A stretch of 58,068 bases of DNA. It comes from a virus. Below are positions 38,201-47,243 of the stretch, in pieces; within the stretch, counting starts at the first letter, position 1, and each line of letters opens with the position of its first letter. The DNA is taken from the IMG/VR virus record IMGVR_UViG_3300006947_000012, positions 1 through 58,068 of that record. One strand, given 5' to 3'. The position numbers were made by a program, and so were the translations under genes. A model generated the notes under the pieces. That model saw only the letters and a program-made list of their open reading frames with translations, was not told the origin of the DNA and searched no databases.

Positions 38201-41200
38201 GTTGGCGTAGAACTATCTAACATTAATCTTATATTACCGTCAGAACCTCCTCCTGCACACGTAGGTCCTCCGTACATTCCGTACAGTAAATTGTTAGCAG
38301 TAGTATTTGTTGTAGTATTATCAAATATCTTGTTATATTCATAGTTATTAATATCTATAAATATCTCTGCAGAACCAAGACTGATTAATACAAATGTTTC
38401 TGTTGCAGTACAATTATTACTATCAGTAATCACTACAGTATAAGTACCTACAGTTATACTAGTTAAATTTTGACTAGTTGCGCTAGAATTTCCTGACCAT
38501 TGGTATGTATAACTACCACTTCCTCCTGTTGGAGCTAAAGTAATAGACCCACTAGAAGAACCTGCACCACATCCTATATTAGACTGTATAGAATTAGGAA
38601 GAATAGGTCCCGGAACCGTAGCAGCCGTAATAGTTTTAGTAGTTACAGGACACCCAGTCTGATCATTCACAGCAACAATATAATCAAATACACCTGAAGC
38701 TGTGACAACGCTTGAAGTATTAGTAGTAAAAACTACCGCAGGAGCAACAAAAGATGGATCAGTACTTGACCACGAGTAGCTAAAAGGTGGGATACCTGTA
38801 GTAATAAGTGCTGTTACTGTAGTATTACCTCCTGCGCATGCTGGAGCTGCGGTTGATAAATTAAAGGCAGTATTTATAGTTGCACCTATTGTAATAGCAT
38901 TACTCATTATTACACACCCACAACCATTTTTAGCAACCATGTACCAAACTCCTGCAGGCACATTTGTAAAGTAGCTTGACAAAGTAGGTGTAATTAAAGT
39001 ACTGCCATTAATATTAAACGCATCGAATCTATCCAAAGAGTCATTCCATACAAATGGATTAGGATTATCTGTATAAGTGTAAGTAGGCACACCCCCGCCA
39101 CTAGCACAGGTACTCCAACTATTATTGTTACAATTAATATTATCAACGTCAAAACCACTAAGAGTACCACCTAAACCTCCCCCACATCCTACAGGACTAG
39201 TACCTGTTGGTTGTGTGCAAATAATTCCTCCATTGCCTGCTGTGTATGTTTTAGATACATTTTGATCTACAACTCCTAATTGGTAGGTTGAAAAGTCAAA
39301 ATAATAATTCACTGAGTATGTGCCTGGTGCAATACCTGCTAGTACTGTACCAGCAGAGCCCGGACCGTGCGTAGCTAGTATAACACCAGTAACGGAAAGA
39401 AATTCATAATACCCAATTGTATCACTTCCCATACCAGTAACCTCAAGCTTCCCTGTTTGTAGAGGTGAAAGACCATTTGGCATCACACCATTAGCATCAG
39501 CTAGATTTCCCCATGATACTCCCTGCAGCCATTCATATGGATCAGAAACGTTACAAGGTCCCTTCATTAGTGAAAGCCCCATAGTAAGCCCTGTACACGC
39601 TACAGTTATAGTATCAGTAATTGCACAACTATCATTTAAAATGCTTGAAACATTTAGGTCCCCTATAATTGAATCAGAAGCATTTCTATGAAATACTACT
39701 GTATAATCTGTAGAAACTAATGTTTGTGTGATTGGAATGAATAGAAGTATAGATGCATTGTCTCCATTACTAGTAACTCCTCCGCAATTACCACTAAGGC
39801 AACTTGCACTACCGCCATATGAATTTAAAAGTGGTATAGTAGTTCCATTACTATTAGTTACAGTGTTAGATGAAGTCCATGGAATAAAATTTAATAGTAT
39901 TTGTGTGTCCCCATTAGGTAAATGTTCAAAAACTGTACCTATTAAGTCTCCAGAATTAGAATCAGAACCACCACTTACATTAGTTGCGTCTAGAGTTATT
40001 GCATGCATTACTGATGAATTACAAGGACCAGAAGTATTATTCCAACTGTTAGAAGTAAAAAGAAATTCATTACCAATGCTTCCAACTACATAATTATCTA
40101 ACCTAAATTCACATGCCCCATCCGAGAATGAAGTGTGTGCCTCAAAGTCAAATGATGTTCCTCCTGGTATATTTATAAGTGTGTACGAAGGAAGAGACGT
40201 AATAGGAATACTACCTGGAGATGCACTGCAAGTGCAAAAAACGTCGTTTGAAGAATTAGGAGTCTGAGGGTTTCTATATTCCCAAACATTACCACCTAGA
40301 TAATCAACGTAGACAACGCTGCTAGTGTTATAATTTTTTAATTCAAAATCCACCCATGGAGTAGCAGGACCTGAAAATGACATAGTCAATTGACCGTCAT
40401 TTCCCGCACAGGTAGCCTGTGAATTCGTTATTGAACTACCAATGGCACAAGTAGGTATATAGTTTGAATTATATATCATCCCATTACCTGTTTGCATTGC
40501 CCAATTATTCTTATGTTTAGCAGTAGGAGCACTTGTTTGAATAGCTTTAAACCCTGAGTTAAGACGCCACATTAAATAGTCAGAGTTTGCATTTACATCT
40601 CCCCAAAGTACAGCTCCAGTGTTGTGATTTACATTTTTTACAAATTGGAAAACTTCGCGAAATCTATCAACTGCTGGAACAGGCTTATTATTATAAAAAT
40701 AAGTTAGCCCAACAGCAGCATCAAAAACATGGTATACTCCTATATACCTAAGATGCGCCACAGCGTCTGTAAGTCCGTTCGCACCAGATGTTTTAGGAAG
40801 ACCATTAAATACTCCAGGAGTGGTCGTGTCATTAATATCATAAGTTGTTACTGCGGCTATAGGACTTTTAGAATTAGATCCTTGTGTAGTATTATTAGTA
40901 ATTACCTCAAAAAAGTACCTAGCAGTAGAGTTATATCTTGCGTGTCCAGCACTGTTTAAATAAGTTGCGTGATAAGGCCTAGCTTCGTATCGAACTGCCC
41001 AACTATCATGAGGGTTAGAAGAGTCTAATAATACAGAGCCATCAAAATTAATTCTCCCGTCAAATTCAAACCAACATCCTTGTTGGGAACCTGTATTTGC
41101 AACGTAAGAATTACCTGATCCAGACTCAAAACTTCCGTACACAGGAGGAGTATTTGAATCACTAATCCAAAAATCAAATCCTGTATATTGTATAGGTAAT

Positions 41201-43446
41201 ACAGTTACGAGATTGATGTTTTGGAAACCCTTATAATTTGGGTCAAACAAGTCTCTCCAGCCAGCTATTGGCTCTCCTGCAATAGTAGTTGTTCCTACAA
41301 TATCAGAATTGTGTCCAACACCACATCCATCAAATGCAGTAAACGTAGTTCCTCCATGCCAATGAAAAGGTTGAGTAGCTGAATACATCTGATTAGTTGG
41401 AAAATCCCAACTATCTTTATCTCCCCAAGCACAGCTTGAACTTCCGCCATAATTGTTAAAAACAAGTCCGTGGCATTCTACAGCATTATCTTGAAATCCA
41501 GTTACTACATCTCTAAACATAACAGTCTCACTAGCACTACCAGTTGACCCTGTTATGTGCAAATTAAAGTAAAGATTATCTTCTGTAGCATCAATTTTAC
41601 TAGTAGTATCTAAACTCAAAGGCCTCCAATGAGGGGCTGCTACAGGAGTTTTTACAACTAGTATAGTCTTGCTTCTATGGTTGTAATTAGGAGTTAGTTC
41701 ATCTGGGTATCCTATATAAGCAGTTTCTTTAAGAATATGCATTTGCATCTGGTTAAGGAGTACCCTATCCCACGGATTTCTATCGCTATGGGTAAAATTG
41801 TAGTCCCACCAGTTACTATCTAGTTGCTCAAATTTTCCGTCTAAAACACCTCCAAGTATTTGTGCGTACTCAGGATTTTCTTTTAGAGCTGTTAGTTTAG
41901 AAGCAGGATCTCCAACTTCGTTGGACCAAAATTCTGTAGGTTGGTGCTGCATACCTGTATTAGACTGGGCAACAGGATGCTCGGCATTATAATATTTTTG
42001 TATTAGTTTAGAAGGAGAATCACTCATATAACTACTACCCTGAATTCCAGAATAATTTTTTCCATCATTTGCAGGACCTCCTGTTGTATTGAATGAATAT
42101 GCGCTACCAAATACTTTTTGAAAAGCTACGGACATATGATCTAGGTGAAGTTTAAAATCTAGATTATTGTATTCAAATTTTGCATTAGCTTTTTGTGCAG
42201 TTGTAGTAGGGAATATAATAATTGCATAGTAAGACATACAATCTGTACCTCCACCCCTCGTTTCTTCAGGATGAGGAACTATATTTTTAGCTGCTAAAAA
42301 TGGCCTATTAAATGATGCGTCAGGGCCTGTAGGATAAGGTAAGTTAGAATACATACCTCCAGAAAATTTTGATGTAACTTCAACTGCAGATGTCCCAGAG
42401 TTAGTTGCATTAACAGGCATATTATGACCCCAATCACTACCGTCATTAACGAGTGTGTATCCAGGTTCTTTATATCCTATAAAAGCACCAGCTCCGTAAT
42501 AACTACCACTATTACCATGAGCAATAAAGTCATCCATTGCCCTACCTACCTGATACATGGATGTATTATTTTCATCCTGATTATGTGTATAATCACCAAG
42601 AGCATCAGTCCAAGGATTTAACGCAAAATGACCGTGATAATCCATAGTATCATTATACGGGCCTTTACCTTGCTGAGAAACTGCTGTACCATTTAAATTA
42701 AAGTAAGCTCCAGTAGATAGATTTGCATATCTATTGTCTGCGTAGTTATACTGCCCAGCGGCATTGCCAGCACAAGAGTTACACTTTCTATTAGGAGTGC
42801 AGTAAGAACAATCAAAAGCATCTAGATCATTACCCTCATGATCTTGAATATCACCGTCTTCTTTTGGAGCTTCATTGCCCCCTATATTTCCATTAGTGCA
42901 ATGCGCCATACTAAGCCATCCACTAGTGTAATTAAAAGATCCACCAAAACCATCATCGTAATCCTTAGCTGCCGGAGTACAAGATGTAGCAGTATACCGA
43001 TGTAAATGTGTTAAATTAGGAACACAAGCGCCTGCCCCCATAAGAGAATTGCCGTCAAAACTGCCTGAAGCTAGAGTAAAAGTAGGGCATCCCCCTGGCA
43101 AAACAGCTTCTTTTTTTTGACCGTATGTCATAGGACTAGTACAACCTCCACCTTGAGACCCACCTGAAACAAAAGAATTCCCAAAACCTTCATTAGTAAG
43201 AGAATTTCCCCAAGTACTGCTAAAAGGATACAGCTCATTCCATACATTATTTGGAGCAGCGCGGTTAGGACATATCCAACTTTGACGCTCAAGCTGAAAA
43301 CTTGCGCTATCAAGTTTAACTATTGCAAATTTTAATCCTCCGCTATCTAATACAAATGGAAAATAATCTTGTTCATTAGTAGATTTATAATCCGATCCAG
43401 ACGTATGTCTAGGGGGTAATTGAGGGTACCAAGCATATCCAGCCAT
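35212..43446 (-). CDS. Giant fibre/adhesin with SprB-type repeats, 2744 aa
   Basis: This is the largest complete gene. Residues 1-1000 form a Trp/Tyr/Asn/Gly-rich region with a cysteine cluster (YCTPNRKCNSCAG) and no signal peptide. The centre contains SprB-like repeats: the clearest is residues about 1619-1683 (GSITLAPTGGSGSYTYQWSG, then GTYTVVITDSNNC), with further diverged copies around 1520-1605 and 1978-2042 (PDGSITITTHGGNGAIEVSI). SprB repeats are known from gliding-motility adhesins of flavobacteria. The last 150 residues are a helical, partly cysteine-bearing cap (LNICFSLADIQDSF, then CPTCSVGDQL). It lies between the cysteine-rich 187-residue protein and a fibre gene. I infer a very long receptor-binding fibre; host surface mimicry is possible. 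Confidence 0.75.
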   Translation of the reverse strand: MAGYAWYPQLPPRHTSGSDYKSTNEQDYFPFVLDSGGLKFAIVKLDSASFQLERQSWICPNRAAPNNVWNELYPFSSTWGNSLTNEGFGNSFVSGGSQGGGCTSPMTYGQKKEAVLPGGCPTFTLASGSFDGNSLMGAGACVPNLTHLHRYTATSCTPAAKDYDDGFGGSFNYTSGWLSMAHCTNGNIGGNEAPKEDGDIQDHEGNDLDAFDCSYCTPNRKCNSCAGNAAGQYNYADNRYANLSTGAYFNLNGTAVSQQGKGPYNDTMDYHGHFALNPWTDALGDYTHNQDENNTSMYQVGRAMDDFIAHGNSGSYYGAGAFIGYKEPGYTLVNDGSDWGHNMPVNATNSGTSAVEVTSKFSGGMYSNLPYPTGPDASFNRPFLAAKNIVPHPEETRGGGTDCMSYYAIIIFPTTTAQKANAKFEYNNLDFKLHLDHMSVAFQKVFGSAYSFNTTGGPANDGKNYSGIQGSSYMSDSPSKLIQKYYNAEHPVAQSNTGMQHQPTEFWSNEVGDPASKLTALKENPEYAQILGGVLDGKFEQLDSNWWDYNFTHSDRNPWDRVLLNQMQMHILKETAYIGYPDELTPNYNHRSKTILVVKTPVAAPHWRPLSLDTTSKIDATEDNLYFNLHITGSTGSASETVMFRDVVTGFQDNAVECHGLVFNNYGGSSSCAWGDKDSWDFPTNQMYSATQPFHWHGGTTFTAFDGCGVGHNSDIVGTTTIAGEPIAGWRDLFDPNYKGFQNINLVTVLPIQYTGFDFWISDSNTPPVYGSFESGSGNSYVANTGSQQGCWFEFDGRINFDGSVLLDSSNPHDSWAVRYEARPYHATYLNSAGHARYNSTARYFFEVITNNTTQGSNSKSPIAAVTTYDINDTTTPGVFNGLPKTSGANGLTDAVAHLRYIGVYHVFDAAVGLTYFYNNKPVPAVDRFREVFQFVKNVNHNTGAVLWGDVNANSDYLMWRLNSGFKAIQTSAPTAKHKNNWAMQTGNGMIYNSNYIPTCAIGSSITNSQATCAGNDGQLTMSFSGPATPWVDFELKNYNTSSVVYVDYLGGNVWEYRNPQTPNSSNDVFCTCSASPGSIPITSLPSYTLINIPGGTSFDFEAHTSFSDGACEFRLDNYVVGSIGNEFLFTSNSWNNTSGPCNSSVMHAITLDATNVSGGSDSNSGDLIGTVFEHLPNGDTQILLNFIPWTSSNTVTNSNGTTIPLLNSYGGSASCLSGNCGGVTSNGDNASILLFIPITQTLVSTDYTVVFHRNASDSIIGDLNVSSILNDSCAITDTITVACTGLTMGLSLMKGPCNVSDPYEWLQGVSWGNLADANGVMPNGLSPLQTGKLEVTGMGSDTIGYYEFLSVTGVILATHGPGSAGTVLAGIAPGTYSVNYYFDFSTYQLGVVDQNVSKTYTAGNGGIICTQPTGTSPVGCGGGLGGTLSGFDVDNINCNNNSWSTCASGGGVPTYTYTDNPNPFVWNDSLDRFDAFNINGSTLITPTLSSYFTNVPAGVWYMVAKNGCGCVIMSNAITIGATINTAFNLSTAAPACAGGNTTVTALITTGIPPFSYSWSSTDPSFVAPAVVFTTNTSSVVTASGVFDYIVAVNDQTGCPVTTKTITAATVPGPILPNSIQSNIGCGAGSSSGSITLAPTGGSGSYTYQWSGNSSATSQNLTSITVGTYTVVITDSNNCTATETFVLISLGSAEIFIDINNYEYNKIFDNTTTNTTANNLLYGMYGGPTCAGGGSDGNIRLMLDSSTPTGTFPYDVYIKPSGGGSYQQVTNSSGTNLSITSVQAYDTPTGNIVSTGLAYDTSNVASNTYFQITGGAGGDKAGGSNLQFTGGSSWDIKLVENGGTGQCDSLHTATILASDYQNVVATTTHVDPTCCGCSSFGASGVNTCNGSINLTPTLGTYENQILTVVYTYLWGYVGLPNTCSIVGHANVNTQWSSVTTQDLSAVQWPGKYTCIVTDSCGGVSAPITELQDPIVYIDDITWVHPTCIDCPDGSITITTHGGNGAIEVSIDNGNTYTAVTGTYTFTGLLGGIKSIWVRDGSGCASEYFADPDDQTVLSSYDNNCHADFESCLISVSGTWVPTTNLQTLGLSAGAAFTEGSCTKIELIPLSNFTDANACVTSHCQFPGDTAGAISLNLVGGTPPYTISAVATSGPVYSALTGLTNCTGIGPLDQEPDKCTLTGTVIPSIGLNNNIWGISEDSGLTYSDFDAATHYTTSATSFMIQDVSVSLDLGGSFLGAQYRFYVQDSAGCVQISTVGIDNGIFGLISIYGAINCDCVCPIGYELDLVPGSATNGECISTEIEPIIANTITPDYWTLIPNLYLGQATPVNFASNGAILYGPYDVLTGIVNYASSININVNALPLIRDLATTGSNLLVMNDASGPLIGADITAVNSISNVWNTRLNQIAIWRNSGTVGVFPVSPQNEFIGVITEINFGTTQESIIAISGSEEVKMYIDGVEYIHLDATTGNATTIADNTDYVNLFPVVLPSGLHSLSFQAMNTTSTDAFLAFEVYPNKLGFGAQAGAFFAAAMLSPTFTIGDLTSNILTDNANNPLSSSSYDNIEIQIGTTIGYSCPTIGTTVQLSGSSLFCISDVTAPCEVPLDCGACYDDEGFPNTTYTKKGPCVSATDNTGFITNNVWVTDDSALADLVECPGTLANEALSKIHGALASNVLDVRQVWLTIMIKHMLQNLNICFSLADIQDSFTGYLDEVCPTCSVGDQLTPAQMEAVVSQIFNANNSNFDF

Positions 43447-43459
43447 AATTTTTTATATT

Positions 43460-44023
43460 TTAACAGTTACAAGAGCAATTTTCTGAACCACAAATAGATT
43501 TAGCTTTTAGATACTCGTCTATTGATTTTTCATAAAGTGTGTTTGTTTGCACACATCCAGCAACATTAACCTTAGCTCCATTAAGGAGTAAGTATATTTT
43601 TGTTATATCTGAAAGTATACTAGTACATTCTTTACATTCTGTGCACTTACATTTCAGTAATTCTTTTGTTTTTTTACCTAGACAACAATTAATATCACAC
43701 ATCCCTACTGCTCCTAATTCATATATTGTGTCAGCTGCCCCTAATAAGCCGGGCACAGTAACAACTATTTTAAAAATACCATTAAAATGAGAATAGGTAG
43801 TAGTTGAATCACCGCTGCCGTCTATAAAATTATCTATAGATAAAACTAATTGTCCGGCTGCTGATAATGTTGTTATTGGAGAATAAGGAGTAATTAACTC
43901 TCTAGGTATAGATACAGAGGAAACGCTGTTCCAATAAATATCTACTTGGGCTCCGGAGTAATCTGATCCTCCTACTATTGTAATAGTTGCGCAGTCTCCT
44001 GATATGTTTGCTTCTAAAGCCAT
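43460..44023 (-). CDS. Cysteine-rich fibre-associated protein, 187 aa
   Basis: The N-terminal 110 residues look like a beta-sandwich (ANISGDCATITIVGGSDYSG). The C-terminal part is dense in cysteine (MCDINCCLGKK, KCKCTECKEC, then CGSENCSCNC), 13 in total, arranged as CxC and CxxC pairs that could bind zinc or form a disulfide knot. A hydrophobic helix (ILSDITKIYLLLNGAKVNV) lies between clusters. No signal peptide is seen, so disulfides would form only outside the cell or after lysis. It immediately precedes the giant adhesin-like gene and heads the fibre unit. I infer a cap or adaptor for that fibre. Confidence 0.55.
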   Translation of the reverse strand: MALEANISGDCATITIVGGSDYSGAQVDIYWNSVSSVSIPRELITPYSPITTLSAAGQLVLSIDNFIDGSGDSTTTYSHFNGIFKIVVTVPGLLGAADTIYELGAVGMCDINCCLGKKTKELLKCKCTECKECTSILSDITKIYLLLNGAKVNVAGCVQTNTLYEKSIDEYLKAKSICGSENCSCNC

Positions 44024-44046
44024 AAATTTTTATTTTTTTACTTATT

Positions 44047-44055
44047 GCAAAAATA
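44047..44055 (-). promoter_or_regulatory. Possible -7 promoter element for the fibre unit
   Basis: On the minus strand TATTTTTGC matches TAnnTTTGY, 23 bases before the 187-residue gene start. No TTTG is found at the -33 distance, and the element overlaps the T-rich tail of the terminator, so support is limited. Confidence 0.4.
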
Positions 44056-44059
44056 TAAA

Positions 44060-44084
44060 AATTAGGGGACTTTCACCCCTAATT
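44060..44084 (-). terminator. Rho-independent terminator after the 336-aa gene
   Basis: A perfect 9-bp inverted repeat (AATTAGGGG ... CCCCTAATT) with a 7-base loop is followed on the minus strand by TTTTATATTTTT. It lies about 20 bases after the stop of the 336-residue gene and before the fibre unit. Confidence 0.8.
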
Positions 44085-44103
44085 CTTACATTAATTTACT
44101 TTA

Positions 44104-45114
44104 TTATGCTGAATAAAGAACTTGTTTCAATCCGTCAGCACTAGCAGAAGCTAATCCTTCAAAATGATCTTCAATAACACCTGTTCCTGCATCTGTCCAT
44201 CCTGCTGGAAGATATAGTTCAATAACTTGGTTATCCATAGCGTTAGTTGCGTCTTGTCTTATTCCTCCGTCACAAGTAATTGTTATTACATCATAAGTTC
44301 CTGTTGCTACTGCAAATAATTCAGGTCCTGTTTGAGCGAAGTGAATTCTATTGTGGTGCGCACCTTTATGGTGTCTAGCTTTCTTTTCAGCTTGTACAGC
44401 TTGCCATCCGTTACCACAACCTTCTGTAGCTCCGTAAGTACCTACTAAAGTTCCACCTGATACAGTAATAGTTGTAGTACTAGTGTCAATAACTTGAAAA
44501 CCAATTCCATACTCTTTAGCAGTAATTAGAACTTGACCTGCACCTCCAGAAACAGCTGTTACAATTGCTGAAGTATCTGCATTAATTGCAGCTACTAAAC
44601 CGTTAGCTATTTCAGTTACAGTACCAGAAGCGTCAGTTACAAATTCATAACTTTGAATTCTACCAACTCTGTCGTAAGAATCTCCTGAAGGATTTATAGA
44701 ATCTTCATAATTACTAGATCCAGCTCTTTGAACTATCTTAAGTCCCCAAGTAGAATTGTTCAGTGCAGCTGAATTATTGATTGTAGCATTAGCATTAGCT
44801 GCTTTAAGTCCTGCTTTATACATTTGAGATGTAACAGACTTTACTCTCACTGTTTCTAAAAGCCCAGTTCCATTAGGATACCCGCTAGTTGTTCCTTGAA
44901 CAAGTTGAAATCTAGTCATTCCTGCGGCTAGAGCAGTAGCACTAGTTACAAAATTTTCTCCTGCTCCAGTTCCAGCTAAGTAATCCCCAGTAGTTCCTTT
45001 ATCAGGGTTCCAAATACCAATTATACCTACTGGACCTGCAAAGGTACTTGATACGTTTAATGCGAAGTTTGCAGCTGTTCCTGTTGCTACTCCGACGAAT
45101 ACATGTTTTGCCAT
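44104..45114 (-). CDS. Putative major virion protein, 336 aa
   Basis: A soluble Ala/Gly/Thr-rich beta protein (MAKHVFVGVATGTAANFALN, then TGTYDVITITCDGG). A His/Lys-rich insert KKARHHKGAHHNRIHF lies near residues 240-255. The composition and the dedicated terminator after it are typical of an abundantly made structural protein such as a capsid decoration or auxiliary protein. A tail-tube protein would also look like this, but podovirus-type phages lack one. No enzyme motif is seen. It is the last gene of the head/neck unit that begins with the scaffold. Confidence 0.55.
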   Translation of the reverse strand: MAKHVFVGVATGTAANFALNVSSTFAGPVGIIGIWNPDKGTTGDYLAGTGAGENFVTSATALAAGMTRFQLVQGTTSGYPNGTGLLETVRVKSVTSQMYKAGLKAANANATINNSAALNNSTWGLKIVQRAGSSNYEDSINPSGDSYDRVGRIQSYEFVTDASGTVTEIANGLVAAINADTSAIVTAVSGGAGQVLITAKEYGIGFQVIDTSTTTITVSGGTLVGTYGATEGCGNGWQAVQAEKKARHHKGAHHNRIHFAQTGPELFAVATGTYDVITITCDGGIRQDATNAMDNQVIELYLPAGWTDAGTGVIEDHFEGLASASADGLKQVLYSA

Positions 45115-45148
45115 TTTATTTTTATTTTAATGGTTAATAATTTAAATA

Positions 45149-46246
45149 CTATTCAGATTTTAATACCTCCATATTTGTACTTTGGTATCGAGGATCTGAT
45201 ATGCCCTCTAATATAGTGTTTACTGTCATATCTACAACTTCTTGATGTACACTTACAGGTAAATCACAATTTACTGTGTTTCCGAAATCAACCGTTGCAG
45301 GTCTTTTTAAATACGTCATCTTTGCTGCTTCAACAATAAAAGTATCGTCAGTGTATATATCTAAACTAGAGTCTCTTATTGTATATAAAGGAGACTTGTA
45401 AGTTGTTGTGTTAAATGGATCTGATAATAATGTAAAAATATCATCATGCTGTGCAAACTTATTTTGACCTACTAGTGTATTTGTAGTAATGTCATCACAC
45501 GCAACTCTTTTAGTATTAAACTGAGCTATTCTTTTTACATATGTATGAGTTATACATGTTTGTTCAGATCCCCCTAGATTGTCATATTTATATTCTCCAC
45601 CTATACCAGGTGGTGTTTCGCTTGAAAGTAAAGTTACAACAAAATTAAACGCTCCTTCATTAGTAACAATTATATCGCCTATCCAATTGGTAGGATTTAC
45701 TAACCAATAACTTAGCTGAGTTATTGAAGCTAAACCACTGCTTGTTACTGTTGCTTGAATAGCTAATCCGTTTGCATTATAATAATACAATGCTATGTTA
45801 TTAAAATCAACACCTGCGAAATCTAAACAAGTACCACTTCCTAAAGAATAGTTAACTTGTGCAGGCACTGTTATAACTTCAGTCTCGTTGTAGCACATTG
45901 TTTTGCACTGTTGATTTCTAATCAAAGTTTTTAAATTAATTAAGTGCATATAATTATTAGGAAATTCACAAGTATCAGAAAAAATACCAGCAAATACTTG
46001 TCCTTTAAAAAAACATGGAACAGATTGTTCTACAATTAAAGTACGTATATCGTCTATTCTTTTCTGAGATTGTTCAAATCCTACTTGATACTTAGTACCT
46101 CTAGAGTTAAATCTTTGATTAATGAATCGTTGTATATTTTTGTTCAATTCTAAATCTATCTCTTCTGGTAAAAGTAAATCAGAATGCTGGGAGTTGATTT
46201 TGTCAACCCCCTGCTGTACTGATATATGCATGTCTCCTATATTCAT
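45149..46246 (-). CDS. Putative neck/ring or minor virion protein, 365 aa
   Basis: The N-terminal 90 residues are helical with an EIDLELNKNIQRFINQRF segment and FEQSQKRIDDIRTLIVEQ, a pattern found in connector-like proteins that follow the capsid gene in Bacteroidota phages. The remainder is a beta domain with several cysteines (FSDTCEF, QCKTMCYN). The C-terminus (VVDMTVNTILEGISDPRYQS) is helical. No catalytic motif. It is flanked by the 270- and 336-residue genes with gaps below 35 bases. I infer a structural role in the head vertex or neck. Confidence 0.55.
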   Translation of the reverse strand: MNIGDMHISVQQGVDKINSQHSDLLLPEEIDLELNKNIQRFINQRFNSRGTKYQVGFEQSQKRIDDIRTLIVEQSVPCFFKGQVFAGIFSDTCEFPNNYMHLINLKTLIRNQQCKTMCYNETEVITVPAQVNYSLGSGTCLDFAGVDFNNIALYYYNANGLAIQATVTSSGLASITQLSYWLVNPTNWIGDIIVTNEGAFNFVVTLLSSETPPGIGGEYKYDNLGGSEQTCITHTYVKRIAQFNTKRVACDDITTNTLVGQNKFAQHDDIFTLLSDPFNTTTYKSPLYTIRDSSLDIYTDDTFIVEAAKMTYLKRPATVDFGNTVNCDLPVSVHQEVVDMTVNTILEGISDPRYQSTNMEVLKSE

Positions 46247-46264
46247 TACACTCTTAAATTAGTT

Positions 46265-47077
46265 TTATAATACTGCGTCTTTAAGTTTAGCTCTCAAAGT
46301 TGTTAATTGCCCTGAATTTTTTTTGTCGTTAAGGAATATTACAGTGTCTTGTAATGTATCACCAAGAACTTCATCTTGGTAGATAATTTGATTTCCTATT
46401 CTTCGTAAAATTTCAGCAGTCAACATCTCTTCAATTTCAGATTTCATTTTTAAATGCTTGTCCGTACAAATTCTTATGAATTTATCTGGAGTAGCTCCTT
46501 TTATTTTATACAGGTAATTTTCAATCTCCATGTCAGTTAACCTGTCTGGATTCTGATTACCCATTAATCTAAACACCCTTCTCATATCTTGCTTATTGTC
46601 TGATAATTTTATAAATTCTTTATCAGCATCTTTGAGTGTTTGTATTTTATTGTTTGCGCTTCTTAATTCTCTTTGTACATCTTGAATATAGAAACGTTTT
46701 ACTTTTGTAGATTCCATCTCATCTCTACTTAAAGCTACATGAGGATGTTTTAGTACCCATTTGTATCTTAACCAATCTTCAATATTTTCAGGCTCTCCAT
46801 CAGATGTTGTAGAAATGTCTAACGCTACTCCTCCCATTGGAACCATTATTGAAAGATCTGTCCAGTATCTTTTTGTATGTCTAGGCCACTCTACGTGATC
46901 TGGTCCTACATCTAAGATGCCGTTTAAATATTTTTTTTCATCATCAGCAGATACACCTTTTAAAGGTTGTCTACTTACATATACACTACTGATATGCATT
47001 CTTGATTCTGCTCTTACTGCTTTAGGTAAAAACCCTGTAGGTTCTTGCCTAAGAATTGTTATACTTCTTTTTCCCAT
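46265..47077 (-). CDS. Unknown head-region protein, 270 aa
   Basis: A mixed alpha/beta N-terminal half (MGKRSITILRQEPTGFLPKA, then VPMGGVALDISTTSDGE) and a helical, charged C-terminal half (ELRSANNKIQTLKDADKEF). There is no signal, membrane segment or enzyme motif. It is the first gene after the major capsid protein and its downstream hairpin. I infer a minor structural or assembly protein. I do not recognise the family. Confidence 0.5.
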   Translation of the reverse strand: MGKRSITILRQEPTGFLPKAVRAESRMHISSVYVSRQPLKGVSADDEKKYLNGILDVGPDHVEWPRHTKRYWTDLSIMVPMGGVALDISTTSDGEPENIEDWLRYKWVLKHPHVALSRDEMESTKVKRFYIQDVQRELRSANNKIQTLKDADKEFIKLSDNKQDMRRVFRLMGNQNPDRLTDMEIENYLYKIKGATPDKFIRICTDKHLKMKSEIEEMLTAEILRRIGNQIIYQDEVLGDTLQDTVIFLNDKKNSGQLTTLRAKLKDAVL

Positions 47078-47161
47078 TGTTTTGTTCTTTATTTTATTAT
47101 TAGATTAATTTCCTTTCAGGTGTGTAAGAATACTCTACCCTACTTTCGTTATGTGAAATAA

Positions 47162-47188
47162 GATGGAGGGGGTTTTGACACCCCCATC
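47162..47188 (-). terminator. Hairpin downstream of the major capsid gene
   Basis: On the minus strand GATGGGGG-TGTCAAAA-CCCCCTCCATC forms a GC-rich stem (GATGG/CCATC plus G/C pairs with a small bulge), followed by TTATTT. It lies about 55 bases after the capsid stop in the largest intergenic gap (166 bases, 47078-47243). The tail is weak, so it may be a partial terminator or an mRNA 3'-end stabiliser. I see no promoter in the remainder of the gap. Confidence 0.6.
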
Positions 47189-47243
47189 ACCTTACAAAAA
47201 AACTAGATATATAGACTACGAATACGTTAGTAAACGCCTATAG

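Noticed and set aside
39728-40093. Plus-strand frame of 121 codons opposite the giant fibre gene
   Set aside because: Antisense shadow; no ribosome-binding context and no recognisable domain.
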